Positions 32,606-41,981 of a stretch of 64,000 bases of DNA are shown here, in pieces. The DNA lies in NCBI GenBank assembly GCA_017407995.1, contig JAFQVM010000022.1:1-64000 (forward strand), read 5' to 3'. The notes beneath the pieces are model-generated. The model was not told the DNA's origin and ran no database searches. It saw only the letters and a list, made by a program, of their open reading frames with translations. Made by a program: the position numbers and the translations under genes. This DNA is from Clostridia bacterium. Its GTDB lineage: Bacteria > Bacillota > Clostridia > Oscillospirales > Acutalibacteraceae. Position 1 is the first letter of the stretch, and every line of letters begins with the position of its first letter.

Positions 32606-34411
32606 ATGGACCCCATCAAAGTTGATTTTTCAAAGAAGGGCGGCGGCAAAAAGGAGATAGTTATTCCTCCTGAGAAGGCCGCACTTAAAATAGTAATAAG
32701 CATAATCGGAACAATAGTTGCTGCTGTTATCGCTTTTTATGCGATGCTTCCGGCTATCAACTTCAAATCTTATGATTTTTATATCTATTTAGGTATAATA
32801 GTCATTGCATATGCAGTTCTTTCTGCAGTACTCACAGGAGTTTTTTCAAAGCCTGAATATATGCCTTATTTCAAACGCCAGATGATAGTGCCGGTCGTCC
32901 TTATTGCGGTACTCGTAGTGGTTATGGGTATAGGCTATCTTGTATCTTCTCCGTTTTTCAGAGCAGAGGCATACAGCAACATCATCGATGTGCGCACAGA
33001 CAGTAACTTTGCCGAGGAGATTGACCAGCAGGATGCTGAGTCTTTCAGTAACATTCCCAAACTCGACGAGGGTGTTGCGGCAACTCTTGCTCCCAGAGCA
33101 CTCGGTAACCTTGCAGAAAAAGGTTATGTCTCTCAGTTTTCAGTATACCCGCTGTATACTCAGATAAACTATAAGGGAACTCCCGTCAGAGTTGTACCGC
33201 TTCAGTACTCAAATATTATTAAATGGTTTACTAACCGCTCCGAAGGTTTACCGGGCTATATCGTTATCGATATGGCAAACGAGGTGACAACTTTCCAGGA
33301 GCTTGAAAACGGAATCAAGTATTCGCCGTCCGAGCACTTCGGCAGACTTCTTGAGCGTCATCTAAGAATGAGCTATCCGACTTATCTTTTCGGCGATGCA
33401 TCATTTGAGATTGATGATGAGGGTAACCCGTACTGGATTTGCGCAAGACTTGATAAGACAATCGGTCTCTTTGGCGGTACGGACGTTGTCGGTATTGTTA
33501 TCGTAGACGCTGATGATGAAGACGGAAAGACCACATATGTTCCCATTGATGAAGTCAAGAATGACCCTCAGTATCAGTGGATAGACAGAGTTTATGATTC
33601 AGACCTTCTTGTTGAGCAGTATAACTACTACGGAAGATATCAGAAGGGCTTCTGGAACTCCATTCTCGGTCAGGAAGATGTTTACGTCACAACCGAGGAT
33701 TACAGCTACATCGCACAGGATGATGACGTCTATATGTATACAGGCGTTACATCCGTTACAAGCGACCAGTCAATAACAGGTTTTGTTCTTATAAACCAGC
33801 GTACAAAGGAGTCCGTTTATTACAGCGTTCCCGGTGCTAAGGAGCAATCTGCACAGGCTTCTGCAGAGGGTCTTGACGAAATCAAGGCTGCAGGCTATCA
33901 GTCAACATTCCCGTTGCTTCTTAATATCGGCGGTGAACCCACCTACTTTATGGCTCTTAAGGATGTCCGTGCAGACGGTTCTCAGATTATCCAGAGCTAT
34001 GCTCTTATCAACGTTAAGCAGTACACAAAGATAAAGGTCTACGGAAAGACCCTTTCCGACTGTTTGGCAAAGTATATTGCACAGCTTGAAGCTAACGGCA
34101 TAAAGGTTGATATCGACGCTGATGAGGTTGTTGACCCGTCAACACAGGACGGTAACAACGAAAACGCAGGCACGCAGGTTGAAGTGAAAACCGCTACAGG
34201 TAAGATAGAAGATATCCGCACACAGGTTGTTGCGGGCGAAACCTGCTATTATATCAAGCTTGCAGGCAGCGATATCTACTATTCAATCTCTGCTTCCAAG
34301 TCAGAGGCTGCTGTTATCCTCAACATGAACGACACCGTAACTATCAAATACGTTGTCAAGGAGGGCGCAATCATCCCTGCAAACGAGATTGAAAAGACAG
34401 TTGCTGATTAA
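32606..34411 (+). CDS. Membrane protein of unknown function (paralogue of 3925-5610)
   Basis: A 601-residue protein of the same unnamed family as the protein at 3925-5610. A short charged N-terminus is followed by three helices (about residues 28-50, 58-80 and 92-115), then a large, acidic, probably external domain and a C-terminal 70-residue beta-rich module after an Asn/Gln/Asp linker. Shared blocks with its paralogue include YTGVTSV and GYQSTFPLLLNIGGEPTYF. Codon use is like the glycolytic genes, suggesting good expression. GAGGAG sits 8 bases before ATG 32606; the preceding in-frame GTG is less well spaced. It is followed by a terminator, so it stands alone. Function unknown. Confidence 0.82.
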   Translation: MDPIKVDFSKKGGGKKEIVIPPEKAALKIVISIIGTIVAAVIAFYAMLPAINFKSYDFYIYLGIIVIAYAVLSAVLTGVFSKPEYMPYFKRQMIVPVVLIAVLVVVMGIGYLVSSPFFRAEAYSNIIDVRTDSNFAEEIDQQDAESFSNIPKLDEGVAATLAPRALGNLAEKGYVSQFSVYPLYTQINYKGTPVRVVPLQYSNIIKWFTNRSEGLPGYIVIDMANEVTTFQELENGIKYSPSEHFGRLLERHLRMSYPTYLFGDASFEIDDEGNPYWICARLDKTIGLFGGTDVVGIVIVDADDEDGKTTYVPIDEVKNDPQYQWIDRVYDSDLLVEQYNYYGRYQKGFWNSILGQEDVYVTTEDYSYIAQDDDVYMYTGVTSVTSDQSITGFVLINQRTKESVYYSVPGAKEQSAQASAEGLDEIKAAGYQSTFPLLLNIGGEPTYFMALKDVRADGSQIIQSYALINVKQYTKIKVYGKTLSDCLAKYIAQLEANGIKVDIDADEVVDPSTQDGNNENAGTQVEVKTATGKIEDIRTQVVAGETCYYIKLAGSDIYYSISASKSEAAVILNMNDTVTIKYVVKEGAIIPANEIEKTVAD

Positions 34412-34427
34412 TAGAAAATAAACAACA

Positions 34428-34463
34428 CGGCGGCACATTATTATGTGCCGTCGTTTACTTTTT
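34428..34463 (+). terminator. Intrinsic terminator of the 32606 gene
   Basis: 11-bp stem CGGCGGCACAT / ATGTGCCGTCG (one G-U pair), loop TATT, then a T-rich tail. Confidence 0.85.
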
Positions 34464-34465
34464 AG

Positions 34466-34495
34466 TTGATAATTAAATCAATAGTGTGGTATATT
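34466..34495 (+). promoter_or_regulatory. Promoter of the ZIP-GH43-GH36-PLC operon
   Basis: TTGATA, 18 bases, TATATT about 38 bases ahead of the ZIP transporter start. Confidence 0.5.
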
Positions 34496-34533
34496 ATGCA
34501 TATAGATATACTTGAGTTCTGAGGAGTGATAAG

Positions 34534-35322
34534 ATGAGCCAAACAATGGAAATAATTATAGGTATAATAACCCCTTTGATAGGAACTTCACTCGGTGCAA
34601 GTACTGTGTTTTTTGTCAAAGGCGGACTGAAACCAAAGCTTCAAAAAGCGCTGCTCGGTTTTGCATCCGGCGTTATGATTGCGGCCTCAGTATGGTCCCT
34701 TATCATCCCTGCTCTTGAGATGTCAGAGGACTCAAGCCTGCCAACATGGTTCCCGCCGACAGTTGGTTTCTTGCTCGGCATGGGCTTTCTGCTTGTGCTT
34801 GACAGCGTGATTCCTCATCTCCATTTAAATTCTGACAAGCCCGAAGGAAAAAAGTCAAAGCTTGGAAAATCAGCTATGCTTATCCTTGCGGTATCGCTTC
34901 ACAACCTGCCTGAGGGTATGGCTGTCGGAGTTGTTTTTGCAGGAATGCAGGCGGGCAACAGTACAATGTCTGTGGCATCGGCATTTGCACTTGCTATAGG
35001 TATTGCACTTCAGAACTTCCCCGAGGGGGCAATAATATCGGCACCGCTGCTCAATACAGGTGTTTCAAAGCACAGAGCCTTTTCGTACGGAGTGCTCTCA
35101 GGTGCTGTTGAACCGCTGGGCGCAATACTCACGATTTTACTCACATCTTTTGTAGTGCCGATTCTTCCGTATATCCTTGCCTTTGCAGCAGGCGCTATGA
35201 TTTACGTCGTTGTTGAGGAGCTTATTCCCGAGTCGCAGAGCGGTGAACATTCCAATATCGGCACAATTGGTGTTGCGGCAGGCTTTGCGGTGATGATGAT
35301 TATGGACGTTGCTTTGGGGTGA
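34534..35322 (+). CDS. ZIP-family divalent metal transporter
   Basis: A 262-residue polytopic membrane protein with eight predicted helices. The binuclear metal-site motifs of ZIP importers are present in two adjacent helices: HNLPEGMAVGVVFAG and QNFPEGAIIS. A short His-containing cytoplasmic loop (HLHLNSDKPEGKK) lies between helices 3 and 4 as in ZupT. It should import zinc, iron or manganese; the metal cannot be told. GAGGAG precedes the ATG. The GH43 gene begins 4 bases after its stop, so this transporter heads a carbohydrate operon, an unusual partner. Confidence 0.9.
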   Translation: MSQTMEIIIGIITPLIGTSLGASTVFFVKGGLKPKLQKALLGFASGVMIAASVWSLIIPALEMSEDSSLPTWFPPTVGFLLGMGFLLVLDSVIPHLHLNSDKPEGKKSKLGKSAMLILAVSLHNLPEGMAVGVVFAGMQAGNSTMSVASAFALAIGIALQNFPEGAIISAPLLNTGVSKHRAFSYGVLSGAVEPLGAILTILLTSFVVPILPYILAFAAGAMIYVVVEELIPESQSGEHSNIGTIGVAAGFAVMMIMDVALG

Positions 35323-35326
35323 TATT

Positions 35327-36256
35327 GTGGCAAAATCGGAGAAAAAGTGTGATAGCGTTCTTGCAAAGTCAACCGAGGGAGCGTATCTGTTTGTATATTT
35401 TGTGGGCAACGACCCCGATGAGGAGCGTATTCACTTTGCGGTAAGCCGTGACGGGTATAACTTTGAGCCACTAAACGGTGACGAAGAGGTTATTGTTCAG
35501 ACAAAGGGTACGCTGTCCATGCGTGACCCATACATATTAAAAGGTACAGACGGTTTTTATTATATAATAGCTACCGATATGCGCAGTATCGACGGCTGGA
35601 CATCAAACCATGCACTTATTACATGGCGCTCTGAGAATCTTGTTGATTGGACAGATGAAACTGTTATCGATATTAGGGATTTCGGCGGCGAGTATGCAAA
35701 CACAAACCGTGCATGGGCACCTCAGGCTATCTGGGATGAAAAGCGCCATAGCTACATGGTTTATTGGGCGACATCAACTGTCGAGAATGATGTGGCGGCT
35801 ATGTATTATGCACATACAACAGACTTTAAGACCATGACACGTCCGACTCTGATGTATGCTCGTGAGGGGATACAGACGATTGACGGCGACATTGTGTATA
35901 ACGAAAATAACAAGAAGTATTATTTGTACTTTAAGCATGACGAGGACCAGACAATCGCATATGTAACAGCCGATGAGCTGACAGGCCCATATGTGGACCC
36001 GCCTGTAGTGGTGTCTTTGGCGGATTCGGGTGTCGAGGGCAGTGAGATGTACAGAATTACAGGCACGGACACCTGGATAATGATGATGGATGAGTACGGC
36101 AAGGGTAGATTTATCGCTCAGCAGACGCAGGATATGGAAAATTTTGTGCGCTTGCCTGATAATGTGTATTCTTACGGAAAAAGACCTCGTCACGGCTCGG
36201 TTATAGCTATAAGTGATTCGGAATATGACGCTCTTGTAAAAGCGTTCGGAAAATAA
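35327..36256 (+). CDS. Glycoside hydrolase family 43-like protein
   Basis: A 309-residue five-bladed beta-propeller glycosidase without a signal peptide, hence cytoplasmic. Features of GH43 are the RDPYILKG motif with the general-base type Asp, the central TNRAWAPQAIWD, IDGDIVY with the second Asp, and VEGSEMYRI with the likely acid Glu. GH43 enzymes release L-arabinose or D-xylose and sometimes beta-galactose; the substrate here is unclear. The start is GTG 35327 with GGGGTGA 5 bases upstream, nearly touching the ZIP gene; a TTG 18 bases earlier is less likely. It is followed by the GH36 gene in the same operon. Confidence 0.78.
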   Translation: MAKSEKKCDSVLAKSTEGAYLFVYFVGNDPDEERIHFAVSRDGYNFEPLNGDEEVIVQTKGTLSMRDPYILKGTDGFYYIIATDMRSIDGWTSNHALITWRSENLVDWTDETVIDIRDFGGEYANTNRAWAPQAIWDEKRHSYMVYWATSTVENDVAAMYYAHTTDFKTMTRPTLMYAREGIQTIDGDIVYNENNKKYYLYFKHDEDQTIAYVTADELTGPYVDPPVVVSLADSGVEGSEMYRITGTDTWIMMMDEYGKGRFIAQQTQDMENFVRLPDNVYSYGKRPRHGSVIAISDSEYDALVKAFGK

Positions 36257-36282
36257 AAGCACACCCTTTAGGAGGAAATCAA

Positions 36283-38466
36283 ATGATATCTTTTGACAAG
36301 TCTGAAAGAATTTTCAAGCTCGACACGAAGAACAACAGCTACATAATCGGGATATATGACCAGGAGTATATTCTGAATCTCTATTACGGTGTGAAGATAC
36401 CTGATTGCACTAACCTGTTTTCACGTGCATTCAGACCGATGACAGCATCATTCAGCCCGTCGAATCCTCACATTGGAGAGGGTCATTTTTCGGTTGATGT
36501 CGCACCCATGGAATATTCATGTAACGGCAACGGTGATTTCAGAATTTCTGCACTCGCTGTCAAGAATGCAGACGGCAACAACGTAACTGATGTTCGATAT
36601 GTTTCACATAAGATTTATAAGGGTAAGCCGAGTCTCAATGGGCTTCCGAGCGTATATCTCAACAGCGATGATGAGGCTGATACACTTGAAATCCTTACTG
36701 AGGATAAAGTTACAGGTGTTAAAGCTACTCTTATTTATACTGTTTTCAATGACCTTGATGTCATAACAAGAAGTGTAAAAATTGAAAACGGCAGTAAACA
36801 TTCTGTTGATTTGGACAGGGTATTCAGCGCTTGTGTAGACCTGCCGTCAATGGACTTTGACTTGGTGACTCTTTTTGGCCGCCATGCAAAGGAGCGTTCT
36901 CGTGAGAAGAGACCGCTTGCACACGGACTTCAAGGCATCGCCAGTAAGAGAGGTTCATCAAGCCACACTCAAAATCCGTTTGCGGCTCTTGTGCGCCACG
37001 GTGCAGATGAGGATAGTGGTGATGTCTACGGCTTTAACTTTGTTTACAGCGGAAACTTTGAGTTTTGTGCAGAATGTGATTTTTCGGGCACTACCCGTGT
37101 GCTTATGGGAATTAATCCTACAGATTTTTGTTGGCATCTTGAGCCCGGCGAAACTTTCCAGACCCCCGAAGTCGTTATGGTATATACAAACGGCGGTGTT
37201 GGCGAGATGAGCCGTATTTATCACAGGCTTTATATAAATAATCTTGTGCGTGGCAGATGGAAGACGGAAAAACGTCCGCTTCTTATCAATAGCTGGGAGG
37301 CAGCATACTTCGATTTTGATACAGATAAACTTGTTTCATTTGCACAGAGAGCAAAGGAAGCGGGCATGGATATGCTCGTTATGGATGACGGTTGGTTCGG
37401 TGTACGCAACAGCGACAACTGCTCGTTGGGCGACTGGTATGTCAACGAGAAGAAGCTGCCCGGCGGTCTGGGTGAGCTGATAAGAAGAGTAAATGACCTT
37501 GGTTTGAAGTTTGGCATCTGGTATGAGCCGGAGATGATTTCTCCCGACTCCGACCTTTTCAGAGCGCACCCCGATTGGTGTGTACACGTCAAGAATCGTG
37601 AGCCGTCAATAGCACGTCATCAGTATGTGCTCGATGTCTCCCGTGCGGATGTGCGTGAAAACATATTTAATCAGATGTATGACGTGCTTTCAAAATATAA
37701 GATTGACTATGTAAAATGGGATTTCAACAGAAATATATCCGAAGCAGGCTCGGCGCTTCTGCCGCCTGAGAGACAGGGTGAATTTTTCCACCGTTTTGTC
37801 CTGGGCACATATGAGCTTATGGACAGACTTACAAAGACATTTCCGGACCTTCTGCTTGAAAACTGTTCGGGCGGCGGCGGACGCTTTGACCCCGGTATGC
37901 TTTGCTATTCGCCTCAGATTTGGGCAAGCGATAACACTGACCCGATTGAACGTCTTACAATTCAGTTTGGCACATCGATGTGCTATCCTGCATCAACTAT
38001 GGGCGCCCATGTTTCCGACAGTAACCGTACAGGATATGAGACAAAGGGTAATGTGGCACTTTGGGGAACATTCGGCTATGAGCTTGACCCGAATAAGCTG
38101 ACAAGCGATGAGCGTGAGATAGTGAAAAAACAGGTCGAAGAATATCATAAATACTATGACCTTATTCATTACGGCGACCTTTACCGTATATCTGACCCAT
38201 ACTTTGACCACTTTAGATGTTCATGGTCATTTGTATCTCTCGATAAGAGTGAGGCTCTGGCTACAATAGTAACCATGCGCAGACCAGAGATACCGTTCTT
38301 TATCTTTAAATTCAAGGGCCTTGACCCTGATAAATATTATGAATGTGATTATGACGGCAAAATCTATTCGGGCTCCATACTGATGAACGCAGGTATAAAT
38401 CTTACCTACCGTATTGACGGAACAGGGGATAGCATGAAGATATATCTCAAAGAAGTAAGGGGATAA
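36283..38466 (+). CDS. Alpha-galactosidase, GH36
   Basis: A 727-residue cytoplasmic GH36 alpha-galactosidase, full length. The N-terminal beta-supersandwich (about 1-320) precedes the TIM barrel with DMLVMDDGWFG. The nucleophile is Asp480 in YVKWDFNRN, and the acid/base is in WASDNTDP (Asp550). ENCSGGGGRFDPG and the C-terminal beta domain complete the fold. It hydrolyses terminal alpha-galactose from melibiose, raffinose-type sugars or glycan caps. AGGAGG is 5-6 bases from the ATG, so translation should be strong. Fourth-to-last position in an operon of ZIP, GH43, GH36 and PLC-like genes. No signal peptide, so the substrate is imported by a transporter, perhaps the GPH or MFS proteins of the same region. 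Confidence 0.94.
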   Translation: MISFDKSERIFKLDTKNNSYIIGIYDQEYILNLYYGVKIPDCTNLFSRAFRPMTASFSPSNPHIGEGHFSVDVAPMEYSCNGNGDFRISALAVKNADGNNVTDVRYVSHKIYKGKPSLNGLPSVYLNSDDEADTLEILTEDKVTGVKATLIYTVFNDLDVITRSVKIENGSKHSVDLDRVFSACVDLPSMDFDLVTLFGRHAKERSREKRPLAHGLQGIASKRGSSSHTQNPFAALVRHGADEDSGDVYGFNFVYSGNFEFCAECDFSGTTRVLMGINPTDFCWHLEPGETFQTPEVVMVYTNGGVGEMSRIYHRLYINNLVRGRWKTEKRPLLINSWEAAYFDFDTDKLVSFAQRAKEAGMDMLVMDDGWFGVRNSDNCSLGDWYVNEKKLPGGLGELIRRVNDLGLKFGIWYEPEMISPDSDLFRAHPDWCVHVKNREPSIARHQYVLDVSRADVRENIFNQMYDVLSKYKIDYVKWDFNRNISEAGSALLPPERQGEFFHRFVLGTYELMDRLTKTFPDLLLENCSGGGGRFDPGMLCYSPQIWASDNTDPIERLTIQFGTSMCYPASTMGAHVSDSNRTGYETKGNVALWGTFGYELDPNKLTSDEREIVKKQVEEYHKYYDLIHYGDLYRISDPYFDHFRCSWSFVSLDKSEALATIVTMRRPEIPFFIFKFKGLDPDKYYECDYDGKIYSGSILMNAGINLTYRIDGTGDSMKIYLKEVRG

Positions 38467-38471
38467 ATTGT

Positions 38472-39581
38472 ATGAAAAGACTTTTAACTCTTATTATGTG
38501 TGCGCTTTTGACCTGCGGAGCAACTGTTTCGGCATCGGCACAAGAGAAGATACAGTCTGATATAAACGGCAGCAACTGGATGAGTACGGTGAATGGAACA
38601 ACTCCGATTACTGCGATAAATATGCCCGGAACGCATGACAGCGCAAGCCGTTACGCTCTCCCGTTTAACATGATTTCAAGAACACAGTCAAAGTCAATTT
38701 CAGGACAGCTTTACAGCGGTGTCAGATATTTTGATATGCGTTTTGAACTTCTGGACGGCGAAAAGCTGATTGCCGTACACAGTATTACAAACTGTAAGAG
38801 GAGCTTTGGTTTCTTTGCAAAAAATCTTACTGCCGAGGAAATAGTGGATTCTTGTATTGACTTTTTAAAGGCCAACCCCAAGGAGACTATACTTTTTCAG
38901 GTTAGAGAAGATGACGGCGATGTCGGCGTTGAGCTGTTTAACTATTTCTACGAGAACTGTATAAAGAAAAACAGCGACTACTGGTATACGGAAAACAGGG
39001 TTCCGATACTTGATGAGGTCAGAGGAAAGCTTGTCCTTTTGAGAGTTGTAGACGTTGACACCTATAAGTTTGATGACAGCAACAGCGGAATAAACTTCAG
39101 CAGATATCCGTATATCGGAGGTACAGAGACTATAGATTTCAGACGCCGTGATATAAAGAAGCTGTCAGGTGAGACTTACGCACAGATGTATGTTCAGGAT
39201 TCATACAAGATTGGCGGAGATGCGAAGTGGGAAGCGGTAACAACCTTCCTTGAATCGGATTTGAACCCGTCTGATTTTAATATATGTCTTACGAGCGGAA
39301 CCGAACCGTCAACACCGTTTTTTAATGCCAAAGTAATCAATCCGAAACTCAGTAAATATGAGTTTAAAACGGGTAAGACATACGGCATTATTGCAATGGA
39401 CTTTGCAGCTGAGGAGTTGTGTGAGAAGATATACATGACTAACGAAAGTATCATGACAAACACTCCCGAAAAAGCAACGGAGTACGATAATGATTCTGCT
39501 TATGCGCTCTTTGGCAGAACGCTCATGCTTTTGAGAAGTGCAGTTGAACTGTTACTTTCTCTTTTTACAAGATTTGTATAA
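38472..39581 (+). CDS. Secreted phosphatidylinositol-specific phospholipase C-like protein
   Basis: A 369-residue PI-PLC X-domain protein. The signal peptide ends at about residue 24 (SASA/Q). The two catalytic histidines are in NMPGTHDSA and VHSITNC, with the RYFDMRFE strand between them, as in bacterial PI-PLCs. Those enzymes cleave phosphatidylinositol and GPI anchors. A hydrophobic C-terminal end (about residues 345-365) may hold it to the membrane. It starts 5 bases after the GH36 gene and is the only exported protein of the operon. Whether it acts on host GPI-linked glycoproteins or on bacterial lipids is unknown. Confidence 0.85.
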   Translation: MKRLLTLIMCALLTCGATVSASAQEKIQSDINGSNWMSTVNGTTPITAINMPGTHDSASRYALPFNMISRTQSKSISGQLYSGVRYFDMRFELLDGEKLIAVHSITNCKRSFGFFAKNLTAEEIVDSCIDFLKANPKETILFQVREDDGDVGVELFNYFYENCIKKNSDYWYTENRVPILDEVRGKLVLLRVVDVDTYKFDDSNSGINFSRYPYIGGTETIDFRRRDIKKLSGETYAQMYVQDSYKIGGDAKWEAVTTFLESDLNPSDFNICLTSGTEPSTPFFNAKVINPKLSKYEFKTGKTYGIIAMDFAAEELCEKIYMTNESIMTNTPEKATEYDNDSAYALFGRTLMLLRSAVELLLSLFTRFV

Positions 39582-39584
39582 AAG

Positions 39585-39616
39585 AAGCCGCACTGTGAAA
39601 ACAGTGCGGCTTTTGA
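39585..39616 (+). terminator. Terminator of the ZIP-GH43-GH36-PLC operon
   Basis: 12-bp stem AAGCCGCACTGT / ACAGTGCGGCTT with loop GAAA and a T tail. Confidence 0.92.
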
Positions 39617-39627
39617 TTTAAAGTATA

Positions 39628-40803
39628 CTATTGAGCTACAGCCTTTTTGCCCACAATTCGTAATGTCAGTTCATTAACTGCAAAAAGTGCTGCGGCAACG
39701 CCAAGAAGAACAAAGGGCGTAATATAGAAGGTGGTTGCGGAAGCGATGTATCCGAAAGAGAGCTGTACGGCAAAGCCTACGCCGTACGCACCGCCCATAT
39801 GAAAACCTGTTATGTCTGCTGAAAATTTGCTGCCAAATCGTTCGGGTACGCTGTGAAGAACGCTTGGGAATATGGGTCCGAAACCAAAGCCTATGAGTAG
39901 CAATCCAAAGAAAGATACAGTGCCAAGCGGCAGCGCAAGCAGTAGCATACCCAAAAGTGAGAATATAATTCCCATGCGTATAAGTGTTTTGTCTGAGGCT
40001 TTCATAGATATGAAGCCCGAGACAAATCTGCCAAGCATAATGCCGCCGTAATAGAGTGATATCCACTTGGCAGCCACATCGGGAGAAAGTGCAAAGGTAT
40101 TTACAAGATAAGTTGCACCCCATGTGCCGATAGTAAATTCCATGCCGCAATAAAGACCGAGCGACAGAATACTGGGTATCAGACCTTTTATTGCAAACAA
40201 ATTGAATTTTTCTTTGCTTTCGTTTGCTTGAGTTTCATTTGGAACATTGGCTTTCTCTGCCTTCTTCCATTTTGGCAGAGAAACAGCAACTATGGCAGCA
40301 ATAGCGAGCTGCATGAGGGCGATTACTCTGTATCCGTTGCGCCAAGCTCCCGCTTCTCCTGCAAGAAACATCGACATTACAACAGGTCCTACGGTTACGC
40401 CTACACCCCAGAAGCAGTGCAGCCAGTTCATGTGTCTGGCTTTGTAGTGGAGTGAAACATAGCTGTTAAGTCCTGTGTCGATAGCGCCTGCACCGTAGCC
40501 CAGAATAATGGAGAAAATCATCATTATCCAGATGTTGGGCGCAAAGCTTGTGCCGACAAGTCCTGCGGCCGTGAGAAGAATGGATACAAAGGTTATCCTT
40601 GCCGTGCCGAATTTTCTAATCAGAGAACCGGCAATAAAACTTACGCCGCCCGATGTTACACTAACTATAATACTGTAAATTGAAGCAAAGCTCTCAGCGA
40701 CGGCGAACTCTTTATGTACCACAGGCCAGACAACACCAAACAGTGAGTCAGGCAATCCCAAAGAGATAAATACTATGTAGATAACAACAAGTAAAAAAAT
40801 CAT
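39628..40803 (-). CDS. MFS sugar transporter (FHS/FucP-like)
   Basis: A 391-residue permease with about twelve helices. ILGYGAGAIDTGLNSYVSLHY and MNWLHCFWGVGVTVGP are typical of the fucose/galactose/glucose:proton symporter-like (FHS) group of the major facilitator superfamily. Start: AGGAGG lies 5 bases before ATG 40803; the longer in-frame ORF has no ribosome site. It follows the glycosyltransferase gene of the ABC/GT cassette after 47 bases, but its base composition is like the neighbouring sugar genes, so it may belong to the carbohydrate region and not the cassette. Substrate unproven. Confidence 0.82.
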   Translation of the reverse strand: MIFLLVVIYIVFISLGLPDSLFGVVWPVVHKEFAVAESFASIYSIIVSVTSGGVSFIAGSLIRKFGTARITFVSILLTAAGLVGTSFAPNIWIMMIFSIILGYGAGAIDTGLNSYVSLHYKARHMNWLHCFWGVGVTVGPVVMSMFLAGEAGAWRNGYRVIALMQLAIAAIVAVSLPKWKKAEKANVPNETQANESKEKFNLFAIKGLIPSILSLGLYCGMEFTIGTWGATYLVNTFALSPDVAAKWISLYYGGIMLGRFVSGFISMKASDKTLIRMGIIFSLLGMLLLALPLGTVSFFGLLLIGFGFGPIFPSVLHSVPERFGSKFSADITGFHMGGAYGVGFAVQLSFGYIASATTFYITPFVLLGVAAALFAVNELTLRIVGKKAVAQ

Positions 40804-40850
40804 ACGTCCTCCTAAAAGGTTTGGCGTTAAACACAAAGAATTTTTAAACA

Positions 40851-41975
40851 TTAAATATTATTATAAATATCCATATACTTGTTTGTGACATTCGTCATGG
40901 AGTAGTGTTTACAAATATAGTCATACAACAATTGTCCGCTGCTATAGTTATTACTTTCTGTTATGTTTACTATATTGCTGCAAAAACCGTCCACATCACC
41001 AACAGGAACAGTGTATCCTCTTCCTTCCGATAAAATTTCTGTCAATGCACCTGTGGAGGAGGCAATAACAGTCTTCTTAGCAAGACCTGCTTCAAGGACA
41101 ACACTTCCGAGTTCTTCGTAGTATGAGGGGATAACAATGATATCGGCCTTTGAAAGAATAGGTAGAACCTCTTCGTTAGGGATAAAACCGTGATATTCTA
41201 AATTATTCAACTTATACTGTTCCATTTTTTCTTTTAACTTTTTAGTGTCAGGACCCGGTCCATACATCTTAAAGATATAGTCTTTGTCCTGTAATTTGCG
41301 TGCACACTCAACAAATATGTCCCATCCTTTTTCATGAGAAATTCTGCCTACATATAAAATTTCAACTTTATGATTAGCATCATGAGTTTTGGTTTCCTCT
41401 GGAATAGCAATATTGTCTATTTGAATTGCATCGCCGATAATGGAAACTTTGTCGGTGTTTAGGAGGACCTTTTTTTCTAAAAGTTTCTGGACAACATGGT
41501 TGGATAAAAAAACGTTATGGGTGGCGTGTCTAATGCACCTTTTTTCTAAATAGTTAACAATAGGGTTTGTTATAATTTCAATTTTTTTACCCCTATAAGT
41601 TACATTTCGGCAGCAGTGAAAAGTATAGACAACAGGGATTTTATAAACACAGGAAATAATTTCTCCAATTATAAGAGGGAAAAGTTCACTGCTTGCGTGT
41701 ATCTGTACAGCATCATATTTGTTTTTGTTTTCCCGCAAATGTTTTATACATGAAAAATTTAAGGAAAATATTTCTATACCTAAAAATTTTGGAGAATAAC
41801 ATTTAACATTATTACAATGAAAGTCGATATTTTTAATGGTAAAAATATCTTGTTCTATATCGTTTGATAAGCTTTTGATGAATCTATATACCTGAATATC
41901 AGTTCCGCTTATGTTTTGAGGAGAAATTGATTCAGGATTATAGATGCTTCTTGCTATTCTAAGAATTCTTTTCAC
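40851..41975 (-). CDS. Family 4 (GT-B) glycosyltransferase
   Basis: A 374-residue GT-B-fold glycosyltransferase. The C-terminal nucleotide-sugar domain is clear: ILYVGRISHEKGWDIFVECARK, KMYGPGPDTKKL, IVIPSYYEELGSVVLEAGLA and the GGR-like GYTVPVGD end. The likely catalytic Glu pair is in YYEELGSVVLE. The N-terminal half is diverged, AT-rich and lysine/asparagine rich. It begins with a GTG 6 bases after the preceding stop, with only a weak AAGG upstream; translation may depend on coupling. It is the last gene of the ABC-exporter cassette and could glycosylate what the cassette makes or exports, or the envelope. Confidence 0.85.
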   Translation of the reverse strand: MKRILRIARSIYNPESISPQNISGTDIQVYRFIKSLSNDIEQDIFTIKNIDFHCNNVKCYSPKFLGIEIFSLNFSCIKHLRENKNKYDAVQIHASSELFPLIIGEIISCVYKIPVVYTFHCCRNVTYRGKKIEIITNPIVNYLEKRCIRHATHNVFLSNHVVQKLLEKKVLLNTDKVSIIGDAIQIDNIAIPEETKTHDANHKVEILYVGRISHEKGWDIFVECARKLQDKDYIFKMYGPGPDTKKLKEKMEQYKLNNLEYHGFIPNEEVLPILSKADIIVIPSYYEELGSVVLEAGLAKKTVIASSTGALTEILSEGRGYTVPVGDVDGFCSNIVNITESNNYSSGQLLYDYICKHYSMTNVTNKYMDIYNNI

Positions 41976-41981
41976 TTTAGT

